DNA of 64,000 nt from Manduca sexta (lineage: Eukaryota; Arthropoda; Insecta; Lepidoptera; Sphingidae), in the NCBI RefSeq assembly GCF_014839805.1, contig NC_051120.1, positions 744,001 to 808,000 on the forward strand, written 5' to 3'. The position numbers and the translations under genes were made by a program. Within the stretch, counting starts at the first letter, position 1; each line of letters starts with the position of its first letter. This document shows, in pieces, positions 34,090-46,064 of the stretch. The notes under the pieces are model-generated. The model was not told the DNA's origin. It searched no databases and worked only from the letters and a program-made list of their open reading frames with translations.

Positions 34090-34640
34090 AAATACACTGT
34101 CTGTGTTTTACGCCTTGCTCCACTTACAAATGGAGTCCTTGTCTCGGATAATGACTGCAATAGCCTCTGGCGTCCCGTTCAGTGGTGCTTAACGACAAAT
34201 TTAGAGATCATCTGCATCGTAGAATGAAGTTGAAAGAAAATTGAGTTAACAAATACTGCAAAGAAAAGAGGAGACTGAACGCCGCCTTTGTAATGTAATA
34301 GGAGGTAAATTTGTCAACAATGCAAATCTGCTGTAGACGTCCAAATATGTATCTAAAAACGAAACCACGTGATTGCCGTTGGAGATATGTTTTGAGAACG
34401 TAATATACCCAGCAAAATATCAAAATCAATAGTATTGAAGGCATTGCTGAAGTCATGAAGAGATAGAGATGTCATAAGTGATATGAACCAGTGTAGTGGT
34501 AGTGCTGTGCACAGGTTGAAAACCGAATTGAAGGAGATTAAAGATCATTTTTAGACAGGAATTCACTGAGTTGTGAACGGATTAAGCGTTTTAAACCTTG
34601 GATAGAAATGTTAGAATGGGTCGGAAATCGGTAAAGGTTG
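34090..34640 (-). pseudogene. Decayed non-LTR retrotransposon reverse transcriptase
   Basis: Minus-strand translation in shifting frames shows reverse-transcriptase landmarks in order. A QFGF-like motif with a run of Thr lies near 34500-34535. A DFSNAFNTIDFDILL-like segment lies near 34415-34460. A leucine-rich stretch follows, then Y-D-A-D-D-L near 34206-34232, a decayed form of the catalytic YADD. Several frameshifts and stops break the frame, so no product is expected. The layout resembles Jockey-superfamily LINEs; the clade is inference. Confidence 0.6.
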
Positions 34641-34935
34641 AAGTGACTTGAGCATATTTTCAAACAGTTCTCAATAGTGGTGGAAAAATTAAGGACACAT
34701 CAGATGATGAGTAGAATTATGTCATGTTGCGACCCACATAGTCGCTTTCAACGGCGCTCGATGAACTATAATATTGTATTTACTTACAAGTAGGCATATA
34801 ACATTTAGGTATACATATATTCAAATGACATGCGATCATGGCTACACCTTAAACTGTTGCGTGTTTTATCAATAGTTGCCTGAAGTCACACATAGTTCCT
34901 AACTGTTCTCTCCTGTGGCCGGCTGTTGTCATGCC

Positions 34936-35210
34936 TTTTTTTTTTTTGGTTTCGCGGAGAAAGTGCCTCAGAAGCCCCGGCGCCCCGAAGGACGCCCTTG
35001 GCGTCTACGGCAGCGTGAGGCCAACTACACAATGCCGTCCATACCGGGGGTCAACCGAAAAATGTGCAAAAGATGCACAGAAATGCACTAGGGCGGACAG
35101 CCCCCTGCTCCCCGCCGACGACCCCCTTCGTGGCCCCTATTAGTCGCATCTTACGACAGGCAGGGGATACCGTGGTGGAATTCTCCAAACGCCCCCATTC
35201 CACAGGGCGG
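34936..35210 (-). mobile_element. LINE 3' end with poly(A) and perfect 15-bp target-site duplication
   Basis: A poly-T run starts at about 34936 (poly-A on minus), followed by a GC-rich body including 'ggcgtctacggcagcgtgaggcc' and 'tcgcatcttacgacaggcaggggataccgtgg'. The latter is a motif of lepidopteran LINE tails. GGCTGTTGTCATGCC flanks it at 34921-34935 and 35211-35225. Poly-A plus duplication shows target-primed insertion of a strongly 5'-truncated copy. Overlapping open frames on + are shadows. Confidence 0.85.
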
Positions 35211-35254
35211 GGCTGTTGTCATGCCTGCTGGCTGCTATTGCCCAATAGCAAACA

Positions 35255-35319
35255 ACTATATAACTGCTGATAACTTCGGGGAAGCAGCTGTTTCCCGAAG
35301 TTATCAGCAGTTATATAGT
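35255..35319. repeat. Perfect 26-bp fold-back hairpin
   Basis: The arms 35255-35280 and 35294-35319 pair perfectly around a 13-nt loop. With a small gap the pairing extends outward to roughly 35248-35330. It lies 30 bp from the LINE insertion at 34936-35210. Confidence 0.85.
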
Positions 35320-35707
35320 GTTGTCTGCTCCGACTTACTGTTGCCCATCTTGGCCTGAAGTGACCTGATATATCTCGAAGTTTACTATAATTAGCGATAG
35401 CGATAACGGACAAAATAGCATATTGCGCGTGCGTGAGGGTTGGCTAGATGTGGTTGGTTTTTTTCGTATTGCGTCCTTTGACTTATCAAAAAACCGACAT
35501 CGAGTAGAGCGCGCGTGAGGCAAGGCGAGCTGCGAAAGACAACGAAATAAGCCGAGGGCGCCGTCCACACCACATTCTCGTTCCCTCGCCTTGCTTCCTA
35601 GAGAGTGTGGATCTGGGGTTATAATATTTATCTATAAGACGTGGCTGTTTAAAGAATGTCGTCTTAATAAATGGGTAAATAAACAATAATACACGGTATT
35701 ATATCAA

Positions 35708-35750
35708 TATATAGACAATAACAATGTGACACATTTGTCACATTGTTGTC
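35708..35750. repeat. Short imperfect hairpin
   Basis: ACAATGTGAC and GTCACATTGT pair across a 6-nt loop, with partial pairing beyond them. No rho-type terminator meaning is implied in a eukaryote. Confidence 0.5.
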
Positions 35751-36224
35751 TTTGTTCTATCCATTTTTCGAATTCCTGGATTTTTTGTCTCGAATTAACT
35801 CGTTTATTTTGAGTATAAGGTCGGCGAATGTACAAATAGGTCATTTAAAATAAAAGGGGAAAAGAAGATTCAGGCCTACAGTATTCTCAAATTGATGAAT
35901 CTTGAACTCATGGGTATGGGTTCTTCTAGCATATTCGTGCTATAGACAAACATTACAGCGTGACTTTACTGCATAAAACTCCTACCTACAGATAATTGAA
36001 TGCAATGTTTTTATACTCTATTGTGGGTGGTAAGTAATCTCACTTGAGATCATCTACTATTCTCGGAGATTCTTTGATGCTAAGCACAAATTACACTATC
36101 ATATAGCCATCGTTGGTCGCATTACCATAAAATCGTGATCAACAATTTCCACTTAGCATAGCAAGCGAGGGAGGCTGCGCGCAAGTGTAAATGATATTAG
36201 GAACAGCTTTATGATCTCATTGCA

Positions 36225-36476
36225 GGCTGTGGGCGGCGGTTAAGCCGCAGCGAGAGCGCGCGCTGGCTGTGCGAGTGCGCGCCTTCGCCTGCCCCGCGAC
36301 ACGACGTGCGCATGCGCGACGGACATCTTGCATTTTTGACATTCGTACTAATACGCGCCAAGTTATTTACGATTTTGCGATTTACCAAACAAAGAATGTG
36401 AATTGTTTTCTTGTAAACGGTTTTACGTTTACGTTATTAAGTTATGTGTGGTTGTATAAGTGCATAGAGAAATAAA
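36225..36476 (+). promoter_or_regulatory. CpG island with NRF1 motif, possible noncoding exon
   Basis: A CpG-rich block at 36225-36330 follows an acceptor-like CTCATTGCAG and contains GTGCGCATGCGCGA near 36306, close to the NRF1/ewg consensus. An AATAAA occurs at about 36471. Frames through it do not look like protein. It may be a promoter or an untranslated exon; the strand is uncertain. Confidence 0.3.
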
Positions 36477-36799
36477 TTAATTAATGTGATAATCTTTGTG
36501 TTGCTTTCGGAAAATGCTAAGGAATATTTTCTGTATGTTTGTGGAGTGTAAGTAAGAAAATAATTAATTGCCCTCGCTGGTAGTTTAACTAGGGGTCTCA
36601 TTATTTTTCTATGTTTATATTGCGTGTTCAAAATTCAATGATGAATATAAATATCTTTATACATTAAGATACTATCCTATGTGTGCCTACCTAACTAACA
36701 ACGTGAATTATAAGTTTTTAACTGTTTGTACCTAATGTTATCTTATCTACAACTAAGTGTATAAAATCGTATATTATTTACGTGATTAACTTGATATGA

Positions 36800-36960
36800 C
36801 TCTAGGTCAATGAGTTACCCCCAGTTTATGCATCTATTGTGCACGCGAGAAGCCGGTTCGAATCCAAAATGGATAATAATGCTAACTCCTTTCGGGTATC
36901 CGTCATTAAACTAAAGCGGGACAAAATAAAAAAGAGGCTGTGTGCTGATAGTTCAACGGA
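36800..36960 (+). mobile_element. tRNA-like/SINE-like fragment
   Basis: Contains a B-box-like 'gccggttcgaatccaaaatgg' and 'actcctttcgggtatccgtcattaaac', arranged like the start of a SINE. The A box is weak. Confidence 0.35.
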
Positions 36961-37377
36961 GTCATGACCCTACCTTTGGGCTGGGTCTAGATGACTACTG
37001 ATAATTGACCGTTGTAAAAATATCTTCCATAATATATATAACTCATGTTGTATGAAGATTATAGCTCGGTACGTATGACAATCCTAAAATTGGAGCTTAT
37101 TAGAGCATGCAAATGAATTATTTTATAAACGCTGATATTCCTGCTTCAAACGCGCAACAGAATCTGCAAAGACGCGGGAAATGTAAAGAGAGGACCACTT
37201 TAATTGGACAAACTAGATGTCATTTCAATGGGATTAGTAATTAACTAGGTTTTGCTTGCGGTTTCGTCTGAAAACCATGTTCCGGTACAAACTTGTTTAA
37301 ATCATTGAAGCGATACATAGCGCCATCTGTACGACGTCAGCGACGTTAATTTAAAAATCATTTATACATATTATAAA

Positions 37378-37580
37378 ACAAAGTTCCCTTTTCTGTCTGT
37401 TTGTATTTTATCGATTTTCTTAAAATCTATTAAACGGATTTTTATGCAATTTGGTATAGAGATAGTTTAAGACTCTGAGAAGGCTATAGGCTACTTTTCA
37501 TCCGGGTAAAATGTATAGCGGGACTTTTATCCCAGAAAACTCCTTCAAGCGGACGAAGCCGCGAACCAAAGCTAGTTTAA
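37378..37580 (-). repeat. Family D repeat (minus orientation), at the left edge of copy 1
   Basis: Reads 'ttcccttttctgtctgtttgtattttatcg', 'ttaaacggatttttatgcaatttggtatag', 'catccgggtaaaatgtatagcgggacttttatccc' and 'caagcggacgaagccgcgaaccaaagctag'. The paired copy is at 56108-56305. Confidence 0.65.
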
Positions 37581-37964
37581 AAATATTCAATTATTTGCCA
37601 TGCAAGCAAATTACCATCATAAAATGGAGATCTATATTTTAATCCGGTACATGGCCTATCTGTATGCCAAACTTAATCCAAAGCCGTGCAGTGGTATCTG
37701 CATTTACTTCTAACAAACATTCAAACATGCAACCATCCAACCCTTTCACAAACATTCGGATTTAGAATATTAATTAAGATTTAAAAGTAAAAGGTCGTAA
37801 TAAATATACCACATGCAGCATATTAACAGCGGTTATAATTCCTTTTATTTTAAACCACACATGATTCTTGAAATTACCTAAACAAGGCACAAAAAAACGG
37901 CACCAGACATATTTAAATCCTCTAGCAAGTATAAGTGTGTTTGACGGTCGACCTTAGGTATTAA

Positions 37965-38095
37965 AGGTTTTTGAGTATCCGCCTGGATGTCGAATACTGT
38001 ACACAAGGGGTACAACCCGTCATAGTGCCCCACGTGATTGTGTCGCGTTCCGGGATCAGCCTGTATATATCCGGAGGTATTTATCTCTCGTTATT
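37965..38095 (-). repeat. Family C repeat in copy 1
   Basis: Has 'cccgtcatagtgccccacgtgattgtgtcgcgttccgggatcagcctgtatatatccgg' in reverse orientation. The paired copy is at 56655-56785, which lacks a few bases near 56697. The frame at 37971-38168 is a repeat shadow. Confidence 0.6.
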
Positions 38096-39726
38096 CGAAT
38101 CTATCGGGATTCTGTACTCTACTCCACTTAATATCAGCTGTAGAAATCTCTTTGCAGTTCCAGTATAAGAAACCTTTGTCCCCGCCTCCGCTAGACTGTG
38201 AGTAAACAGTTAATAACAGGTGTTATTGCGTTGTTGATTCAGCTGACTGAATGTCCGCAAATATTTCAGTCCCGTGGTTAATTATTTTTTAAACATTCCG
38301 TGAAGTGAGGAGGAAGTTGGTCCGCTGTCGCATCACGATCGGATGGTAGTGCACTTGACACGTTATGGTGTAATAACAATTGGCATATTAGAGCGAATAT
38401 TACGGTTATTTCAATCCAACATGAATTGTGTATGTATAGAACACAAAGTAGATATTGCTTTGTCTAAAAGGCGAAATTTTTTGATAAATACATACAATGT
38501 ACCTACTTGTCGGTATTAGATATTAGCGGATATGACATATTTAATATCCGAATTTTATCTAAGCCAGATAATTGGTTAATTTAAGTTAGATCTTATTTAG
38601 GCAAATGAGCGGAATCATTCTTTATTCCCTCTATCTATCAAACGAAAAAAAGATGTCGTTTCCTATGTACCTACTTCCTAACCAGTGTTGAATTTGTTAA
38701 TACAAAAATACTGTAAATTGGTTACAATATAGGACCCACAGGCCGCGAAATATTTTAAAGTCACAAATTGAATATGGGACATTAAATAAATAATTTTTTT
38801 TATTCATCAAGAAGGCGAACATTTATGATAGTGAAGATACAATCAAACACATTAAACAGTCTTGGAGCTCTTTGGATGGATACAATAAATTTATTGATGA
38901 TTATCATAATTAAGTCACTTAAACAACTATTGACTTTTGTGTGTGTGTTCCTTACGCTACCAATTCTGTTGAAGAAAAAAGTAATACCTATAGCATGGCC
39001 TATACTTAAGGATAATATAACTCAGGCACCGTACCTACCAATTAAGTATTCGTTTTGTACTTAAATTTTTAAGCTCAATTACGTATAGATGAAAATTATA
39101 CTATATGATATCGGTCGTGTGATAAAATAGGGTCGGATATTGAATAAAACATGATAACCGTTTCATTTCTAGGTATTTAGACTGGAGAACAAAATATTTT
39201 GTTCAATTATGCTTCCCTACTGCTTGAAGCAAAGATAAACGTAGAATACCGTAACTAGTAGTGCTTAGCAGCTAATTTTTTTTTTGGAATTAAATAATTT
39301 CTGTAGTTAACAAGAATTTGAAGTTTAATCGATATTTTATACAAAAATACATAGGAAAAAATACAGGAAAGCAAACAAATTTTCAACAGATCATTACTTC
39401 AAATAGAGAAAGCATTAAAATACCGTCTGTCGCCATTAATGTAAATAAAATAGAGTTTCGCGTACAATAAACCGTGGCCTTATACCCAGAGCATATTTAC
39501 ACAGTTCAATATCTTATCGCGATATTTAAATAATTATACGAAAAGATAATGTCATCTTGATTAATGGCGAGTTTACTGTTGTCATTGAGGGCTATAATTT
39601 TTCTACGATCAGGGCTGCATCACGTGGTAATGAGAGAAATACGTTTGATCTCATTTAGATTCGATTTATATGCTGCTAATGGTAGGACACTTGTATTCCG
39701 GCTAGACCACTGTACAATTTTTTTTT

Positions 39727-40025
39727 ATTGCTTTGAATGACAAGACGAGCTTCCCGTTCGCCTGATGATAAGCGATATGACCGTCCATAAACAATAGAAA
39801 CACCATTCAAAACTTTTAATTACTAAGTATTGTTCGGTATTCTACTGCGCTCGCCATCCTGAGATATGAGATATTAAGTCTTATTATATGTCAAGTAGTT
39901 ACACTGGTTACAATCTCCTTCAAACCGGAACACAACAGTGACTATACACTGCTGCTTGGCAGCGGAAATAGACATTGCGATAGTACCTATCCAGGCAGAC
40001 TCTCACATGTGAGTGACCTACCACT
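39727..40025 (+). repeat. LINE 3'-end repeat (family E, BMC1/Zenon-like)
   Basis: Contains 'gctttgaatgacaagacgagcttcccgttcgcctgatgataagcgat', 'gcgctcgccatcctgagatatgagatattaagtc', 'accggaacacaacagtgactatacactgctgcttggcagcgg' and 'cctatccaggcagactctcacatg'. These are modules of a common lepidopteran LINE 3' region. The paired copy is at 58410-58715. Confidence 0.55.
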
Positions 40026-40175
40026 ATTGAACAAGGTGTAAAACCTGCCATAGTCACCTAAGTGAGTGTCGATTTCCGGGATCATCATCATCACCATCCT
40101 GTGTATATCCGATTTCGAACAGGCCGGTATAAACGTGTTCGCCTGGCGAGGGTAAAATATCTCTTTGCGATACTC
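40015..40175 (-). repeat. Family C repeat in copy 1, second piece
   Basis: Reverse orientation: 'acctgccatagtcacctaagtgagtgtcgatttccgggatcatcatcatc' and 'tgtatatccgatttcgaacaggccgg'. An ATC-repeat expansion interrupts it. The paired copy is at 58705-58865. Confidence 0.6.
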
Positions 40176-41599
40176 TATGTCTCTTGGGTGTGCCAGTATA
40201 AAAATGTGTTCACCAGTGAAATCATGATAATGTAAAATGGCCATCTCACTTTATCGTAGCGACATTTGGTGAGGTAATAATTACGAGTATTAGTCCTCAC
40301 TGTGTTTCCTCTCGATGATTAATCATGCAACAGTATGAATGTGAAATGACCAGCCTATGAATGATTTTCCTTTAAATATAGTTTCCTGTATGGTAATTCG
40401 AAGAAATTATAGGATTTCGATTTTCAACCTTACTCTCTGAAACCACAGGAAATTAACAAATATTGCCGGTTCCTATAATTGTATTGATCGACAGTCTCGT
40501 TTTCCTTTATTTAAAGTTAGGTATATCCTTTGTTTAAAGTCTGGCTGGTTAGAAAATGATCTTTACCGAAAAATTGCTCAAAATACAGACAAATATATTT
40601 GTATATATTTTCTTAGTCGTTAAACTATGTAGACCGATTGTGTCGAAGGGAGGTGCCACTTAGCTCATGAAAATACAAACTATACCATACCCACTTACAT
40701 TATTACAAATTACGAAATCTCTGTAGGGTTCTGTACCTTAAAAGGAACTCTTATCGGGTCGATTTCGCGTCTATCCGTCCAATTGTATGTCTACCCGGAC
40801 CCTTTTTATCAGGTAAAGGTATCAAGTTGAAATTTATATTAAATTACAGTATTTTTTGCTGTGAAAAATTGCGATTTACAAATATGACCGATCACATATT
40901 TTGCGATTTCAAGAAGGAATCAAAACCTACTGCAATCTTTTATTTACAACACATGTAAAAGAAAAAAACCAGAGAACCATTAATAAATACTGCAATTCTC
41001 ATAAAAAGCTAATTTATACGGAATTTGGTGTGTGAGTCTAACTCGCACTTATCCGATTTTTTTCTATACATCATGGGGTTGTTATGAACACTACCTACTA
41101 TCTAGTAGGTAGTAATATATCTATATTTTATTATGACTGGCACGTCGAAGGATTCTATGAACTTGACTTTGATATTATCAACCCCGAATGCCATTAGACT
41201 TATATCGACATGTTTTGTAAGCTAAATTATCGAAACGAGCCGGATTTTGACCACATGTGTGATAGTTTTTATTGTTTATTACATATATTTCTATTGAAAT
41301 TCGTTGTCGTTCGTCAAAGGTTATCTGACGGTCAATTATTACGGAAGCCATAAGCTATGAATGATTATTTCATTCACTATCAAATTGGGTTGTAGTTTCT
41401 CTTATCTTAGTTGATCATAAACGACGCTTACGAATTCCATGAAGTTGTTTATTCTACACACACATACATTCTAAGTAAATATTCGTATAATTTATATATT
41501 TATAGATAAACATGAAACTTTCTCCTCCTTTACACAAAGTCCACGCGGACGGAGAATTGCAGAAAAATAATATTTATGTATGTGTCAATAATATATTAA

Positions 41600-41868
41600 A
41601 CTAGCTCTTGCTCGCGGCTTCACCCGCGTGAAGGAGTTGTACGGTATATTTTTTTTCCGACTTACTTTATATGTATCGTTATATTATGACCAAATTACAC
41701 AAAATCATTATAAATTGAAGCCTATGTGTTATTCTGATTTATATAACCAATATTACTGTAAAGTTTCATCCAAATCCGTTCAGTAGTTTTTTCGTGATAG
41801 CGGAACAAACATACATACATCCATATATCCATCCTCACAAACTTTCGTATTTATAATATTAGTATGAT
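41600..41868 (+). repeat. Family D repeat in copy 1
   Basis: Begins with 'actagctcttgctcgcggcttcacccgcgtgaaggag' and ends 'aagtttcatccaaatccgttcagtagttttttcgtgatagcggaacaaacatac'. The paired copy is at 60245-60505. Confidence 0.7.
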
Positions 41869-42736
41869 TTGACGATCGAATTTCGACTACTAGACGACCA
41901 CTAGTTTTAGTAGTTAATACAAAGGCTATAAAACCGAAGAAGTACAGGTTTGATCGTAGCTCGGATATCTTTTAGAGTATTTTGCAAATCATATATTTTA
42001 CAAAATATGCTCCAGATACTGCGTCTATAAAGTATGTCAGAAATAAGATAGACAGCATTAGATGCTCTTGTTATATATCTACCTCCCTTTGCAAGGATGC
42101 CAGTGTTAACTTTGTGATATCTTTGAACTCATATATCTTGCGCATATCATTTTTGAAATTCACACCTACGTGCAAAATTAGTGTCAAGATTTAGACAATG
42201 ATATACAGTTTACCTTCTCTTCAGTTTGGTGGTATTTACGTGGTGGCCTGTTTCATAGAAATTGTACTTTCTAATATTTTGTGATGATATTTGAAATATT
42301 GTGAATCATTTTAAGGTCGCGTTTCCATCGTAAAGGCCAAATACCAATCCTTTAATGGTAGGAACGCCTTTAAAAGCTTAAATAATTAAAAAAACCTATG
42401 AAAATCAAATAAAAAGTAAGTATTATATATTTAAAAATTCAAAACAACTTTACAGTTATTTGGAGCTTTTGTTATTTAGAGTAATTTTATTTTTTTTACA
42501 TCGTTACGACTAGCCAGATACACTATCAACACTACCAAGAACTTTAAAAACATCTACTGCACTATTCTCACCATTCCAAGACATAAGACGTCAAGTGTCT
42601 TCACGTTCACTGATTATATTGGTTAAGTTTGCTAGATTTAACAAGTATACAGGATTATGCGCCTTCAAGCACGGATAGAGTTTACATTAAACCCTAAAGC
42701 CATACCTTCTATACATCATTGGAATATAGATAATAG

Positions 42737-43068
42737 CCTCGATGGCGTAGCTGTAATTGTACATGGTACGAGTACTCCTACCGCGCTGTGGTCCTGGGTT
42801 CGAATCCCGAGGCTGGGCAAAATAATTGTGACTGGGTTTTTGCAAAATATAAATTGTTGACGTTAAGCCGTTTGGCATTTAATAATATCTTATAGCTTAG
42901 GGTCTGTCTGCCACGTTTTTCTGCTCAATAGGCCGGAGTATGGAAGGTGAGCTCGCTATGGCGATAGATGTGCCCTCTATCAGATTATAGAACAAAATTA
43001 ACATGGCGGTAAAATGGGCTCACTAGTTGCGTCTCTGCCTACCACTTCGGGAACAAAAAATTACATAT
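42737..43068 (+). mobile_element. SINE family A variant in copy 1
   Basis: The tRNA-like head 'gcctcgatggcgtagctgtaattgtac' has a B box, 'gtcctgggttcgaatcccgaggc'. The body matches family A in its distal half ('cggagtatggaaggtgagctcgctatggcgatag', 'cttcggg'), with about 80 extra bases in between. The paired copy is at 61374-61698. The small frames here are shadows. Confidence 0.75.
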
Positions 43069-43539
43069 CTCAAGGTAACGACGACATTGTGCAGTGCTAG
43101 ACACTGCTTTGTATTATGAAGTTTGGTTGTTATTACTTTTTGTAGATGATCGTCACACTAAAATCAGCCTTGTATAGCTTCTTTCCTCATTTAGTCGCTT
43201 AAAAAAGTGATTTCTACACATGTGTCTAGAAATATATGTACCAACATAATATTTGCATGACTCGGCAACATAGCAATATTGGAAACCTTGAAGTGCAATA
43301 ATCGTAAAGGCATATGACGAGAATTAATAGTGCATTAGCATAAACCTGCGTACTTTACTCGCTTCATACGGACAGCTGAAGTGTTTAACTAAGTATACGA
43401 AGTAGAAACCGTGCGAGTCACAGCTTGAAATATATCAGTATTTTGAACTAAGCTTCTACCTACCACGTTTCTGTATATCCATATATTAAAGTAGTAACTA
43501 GATCGTAGAGTGCAGACTCATTAAGTCCAAAGGGCCAGC

Positions 43540-43612
43540 CTGGCCTGGGAATCAAACCTAGGACTTTCAGGTTCGTCGCTCATATACACTAATGTCGACA
43601 CACCATAAAGCC
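43540..43612 (-). mobile_element. tRNA-like SINE head remnant in copy 1
   Basis: The minus strand carries 'gtcctaggtttgattcccaggcc', a B-box-like segment, behind a weak A box. The paired copy is at about 62330-62400 and is more decayed. Confidence 0.35.
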
Positions 43613-43992
43613 ATAACAAGAAAATACGACTAAATTGAAGAGGGGTAATTTCGTAGGGTTACCAAATTGTTGCCCCGTGCAATAGGCACATTTTAGCTAG
43701 AACTATTTTAGCAAGATTTAAAAAGATGTAATCTTTATTAACTTTTTTAACTCCCCAGGATAAAGCCGAGAGATTAACAGTAATTTCTGTTACCAAGGAT
43801 GGCGTAAAGCAAGAATTTGATGACGAGGAGCAGGCGACCTGCCGCCGAGCGAAACCAATCGTTTGTCGAAGTAAGTCATTATATTTATCTACGTCATTAT
43901 ATTTATATGTATTATTCATTATATTTAAAGTAAGTCATTATATTTATATTTGTATTTGTCCTTCTATCTCATGCAATCACACCTTTATCTTC

Positions 43993-44064
43993 GAAGTGGT
44001 AGGCAGAGACGCAACTAATGTACATACTTTTGGCCACGGTTTGCCTTCCATTATGTTGTTGGTG
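43993..44064 (-). mobile_element. SINE family A 3' fragment in copy 1 (minus orientation)
   Basis: Reads 'cgaagtggtaggcagagacgcaactaatgtacatacttttggcc', the reverse of the distal body. The paired copy is at about 62795-62862. Confidence 0.5.
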
Positions 44065-44589
44065 GCCCTCGTTATATTGTCTAATAAAAATCTGATCAGC
44101 TAATATACATAATAAAATATTTAATCTGACAGAGCTAATAAAAATAAAAATATAACACGTACAGTAATGTTGTAAACAGACAAATCTGTAAAAAGATAAG
44201 AGACTACATTCTATAAATATTTAGAAATTATTATAAAAACCATTTCCCTTCTTCCATTGACACGTAAATAAAAAATAAATATATAAATACATCATGCAGT
44301 AAGAGCACAATAATATAAAACTATTTTAAAACAACATATCACCTCATTATTATGCAAATTGAATTAAAGTTTGAACCTTATTGGTGAAGACAAGTGTTCA
44401 ATCCACGCCTTCGTTTGTAAAAGGAAATTCGTTGCGTCGTGTTCTGCCGCCAATGTCAGCCACAGGTGACTGTATGAGGCGCAGAGAATTCAAATAGATA
44501 AATAAAACTCCATATATATAGTATTTACATTCTTCTATCAGAGCATGTGGTCATTCTTCCACTCTAATGAAGTATGGGCGCAGCTTTAT

Positions 44590-44970
44590 TCAGTAACTAC
44601 CTTTTGCTCACGGGTTCGCCCGCGTGAAAGAGTTTTCCGGGATATAAGTATTTTTCCGGGATAGAAAATAGCTTATGAACTTCCAAAATTCTCAAAATAT
44701 CTCTATACCAAATTTCATCTAAATCCGTTGGGTAGGTTTGAGTTTATTGCATGCAGACAAGCAGACAGATGCGGAGGGTGACTTTCTTTTCAAACTTTTT
44801 AATATTTTTCATTGGTGCTCCGCTCCTATTGATCATAGCGTGATAGTTTATAGTCTTCCACAACAAATAGGCTATCCAACACTGAAATAATATTTCAATT
44901 CACCAGTCGTTTTTGAGATTAGAGCGCTCAAACAAACAAATAAACTCTTCAGCTATATATTAGTATAGAA
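44590..44970 (+). repeat. Family D repeat, long form, in copy 1
   Basis: Modules: 'ccttttgctcacgggttcgcccgcgtgaaagagttttccggg', 'ccaaatttcatctaaatccgttgggtaggtttgag', 'gctccgctcctattgatcatagcgtgatagtttatag' and 'attagagcgctcaaacaaac'. The paired copy 63390-63872 retains an extra middle section ('catgattgttgcataactttaaccg') that copy 1 has lost. Confidence 0.7.
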
Positions 44971-45112
44971 GTACAGATATAGCAGAATCAATTTCACTTA
45001 TTTTGACGATGGCTGCATGCTTGGCGTTCGACGTCTTGGGACTTAATCCCGGGCAAATTGTCTCAACTCACACAGTGTTGCCTCATTGAGATTCATACCA
45101 CGCACCACCCGA

Positions 45113-45950
45113 TTCACATTTTATTTAATTTCACTTCATTTCATTATATTTCCTACCACTAGTGACTAGACAAGAGGCGACTTTTGTCGTTACCGTACCA
45201 AGTCTTCGTAATCAAATACTCGGCCGGCACAATTGCGGCAACCAACAACAACATTGACTATTTAATTATTTGTAATTGTTTCTAGCATATTACTATCAAA
45301 TTACAAACTGATCTCCCCTTCAACACCTTAAAATTAATTATATCAACACCAATCAATATTAATATCGCATTAACCGATTGGTGTTGTGTTTTTATAATTA
45401 TGTTCTGAGAAGGACCGCAGTGTGCCGCGGAGCTGTGGGCGCCGACCCACGCGGCCCACATAATTACTGCTATGGAACTAATAGATATTTAATACATTAC
45501 TTTATTTATTTTCATATGTATGTGATCGGTTTCCCATATATAAGAGTTTGGGTAAGGCATTGTCTACTTCAGCCGATAAGCAGCAGTCAGAGCTGATGTT
45601 TTTATAATTGAAGGGTATTGTTGCCAGTTTAATTATCCCGTATTTTAGAATATAACAATAGTATCAGTACATAACATACAACCCTTTGTAATTCTATGCG
45701 ACATTGTTGTATATATAGGTTTTCGTGGTGTTAACGGTTACTCGATTTACTTGCAAAATATCACCACAAAACATAAATGCATCATGCAATTTTAGAAATA
45801 CGTTTGAGATATGTATAATTTTGGTCAAGTAAATATTCACAGATACTCCACTTCTAATTATATAAAATGGTAAATTTAAAGTTTGAAACACTCATCTAAT
45901 TGTCACTTCGAGGCGGGCAAAGCAGTGGGTAGCGGTTAGTCTGTTACATT
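45113..45950. other. DNA of uncertain content right of copy 1
   Basis: It may still be part of the paired segment, because copy 2 is cut off by the window end. No coding signal was recognised; the 45378-45596 frame is unconvincing. Confidence 0.3.
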
Positions 45951-45974
45951 GCATTTTATTTATGCGATTCGCCC

Positions 45975-46062
45975 AATATGGCGATAGGTACTAACGTAAT
46001 ACCGTTAAAAATGTGGGTGCAATCATACGTCTGCCTACCCTGTCGGAGAGAGGCGAGACGGT
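45975..46062 (+). mobile_element. SINE family A 3' fragment, decayed
   Basis: Shows 'cgcccaatatggcgatagg', 'aaatgtgggtgcaatcatacgtctgcctaccctgtcggag', in the order of the family A body. Confidence 0.5.
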
Positions 46063-46064
46063 AC

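Larger units (their letters stand above)
37378..45112 (+). repeat. Large paired segment, copy 1
   Basis: This segment reappears in the same orientation at 56108-64000, with collinear landmarks throughout and a divergence of a few percent plus indels. Examples: open frame 39987-40244 matches 58677-58934 with one residue changed, 41982-42194 matches 60629-60832, and 45073-45112 matches 63961-64000. The left edge is sharp at about 37378. The right edge is unknown because copy 2 runs to the window end. It contains only repeats and intergenic DNA, and no host exon was recognised in it. Confidence 0.9.

Noticed and set aside
39987..40244. A conserved 85-residue protein, because the same frame reappears at 58677-58934
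   Set aside because: The conservation comes from the 7.8-kb paired segment. The frame is read antisense through family C and family E repeats and has no protein-like features.
43659..43919. Frame at 43659-43919 and its partner at 62508-62723 as a gene family
   Set aside because: They are paired only because of the segment duplication, and their C-terminal parts diverge by frameshift between copies, unlike a selected protein.
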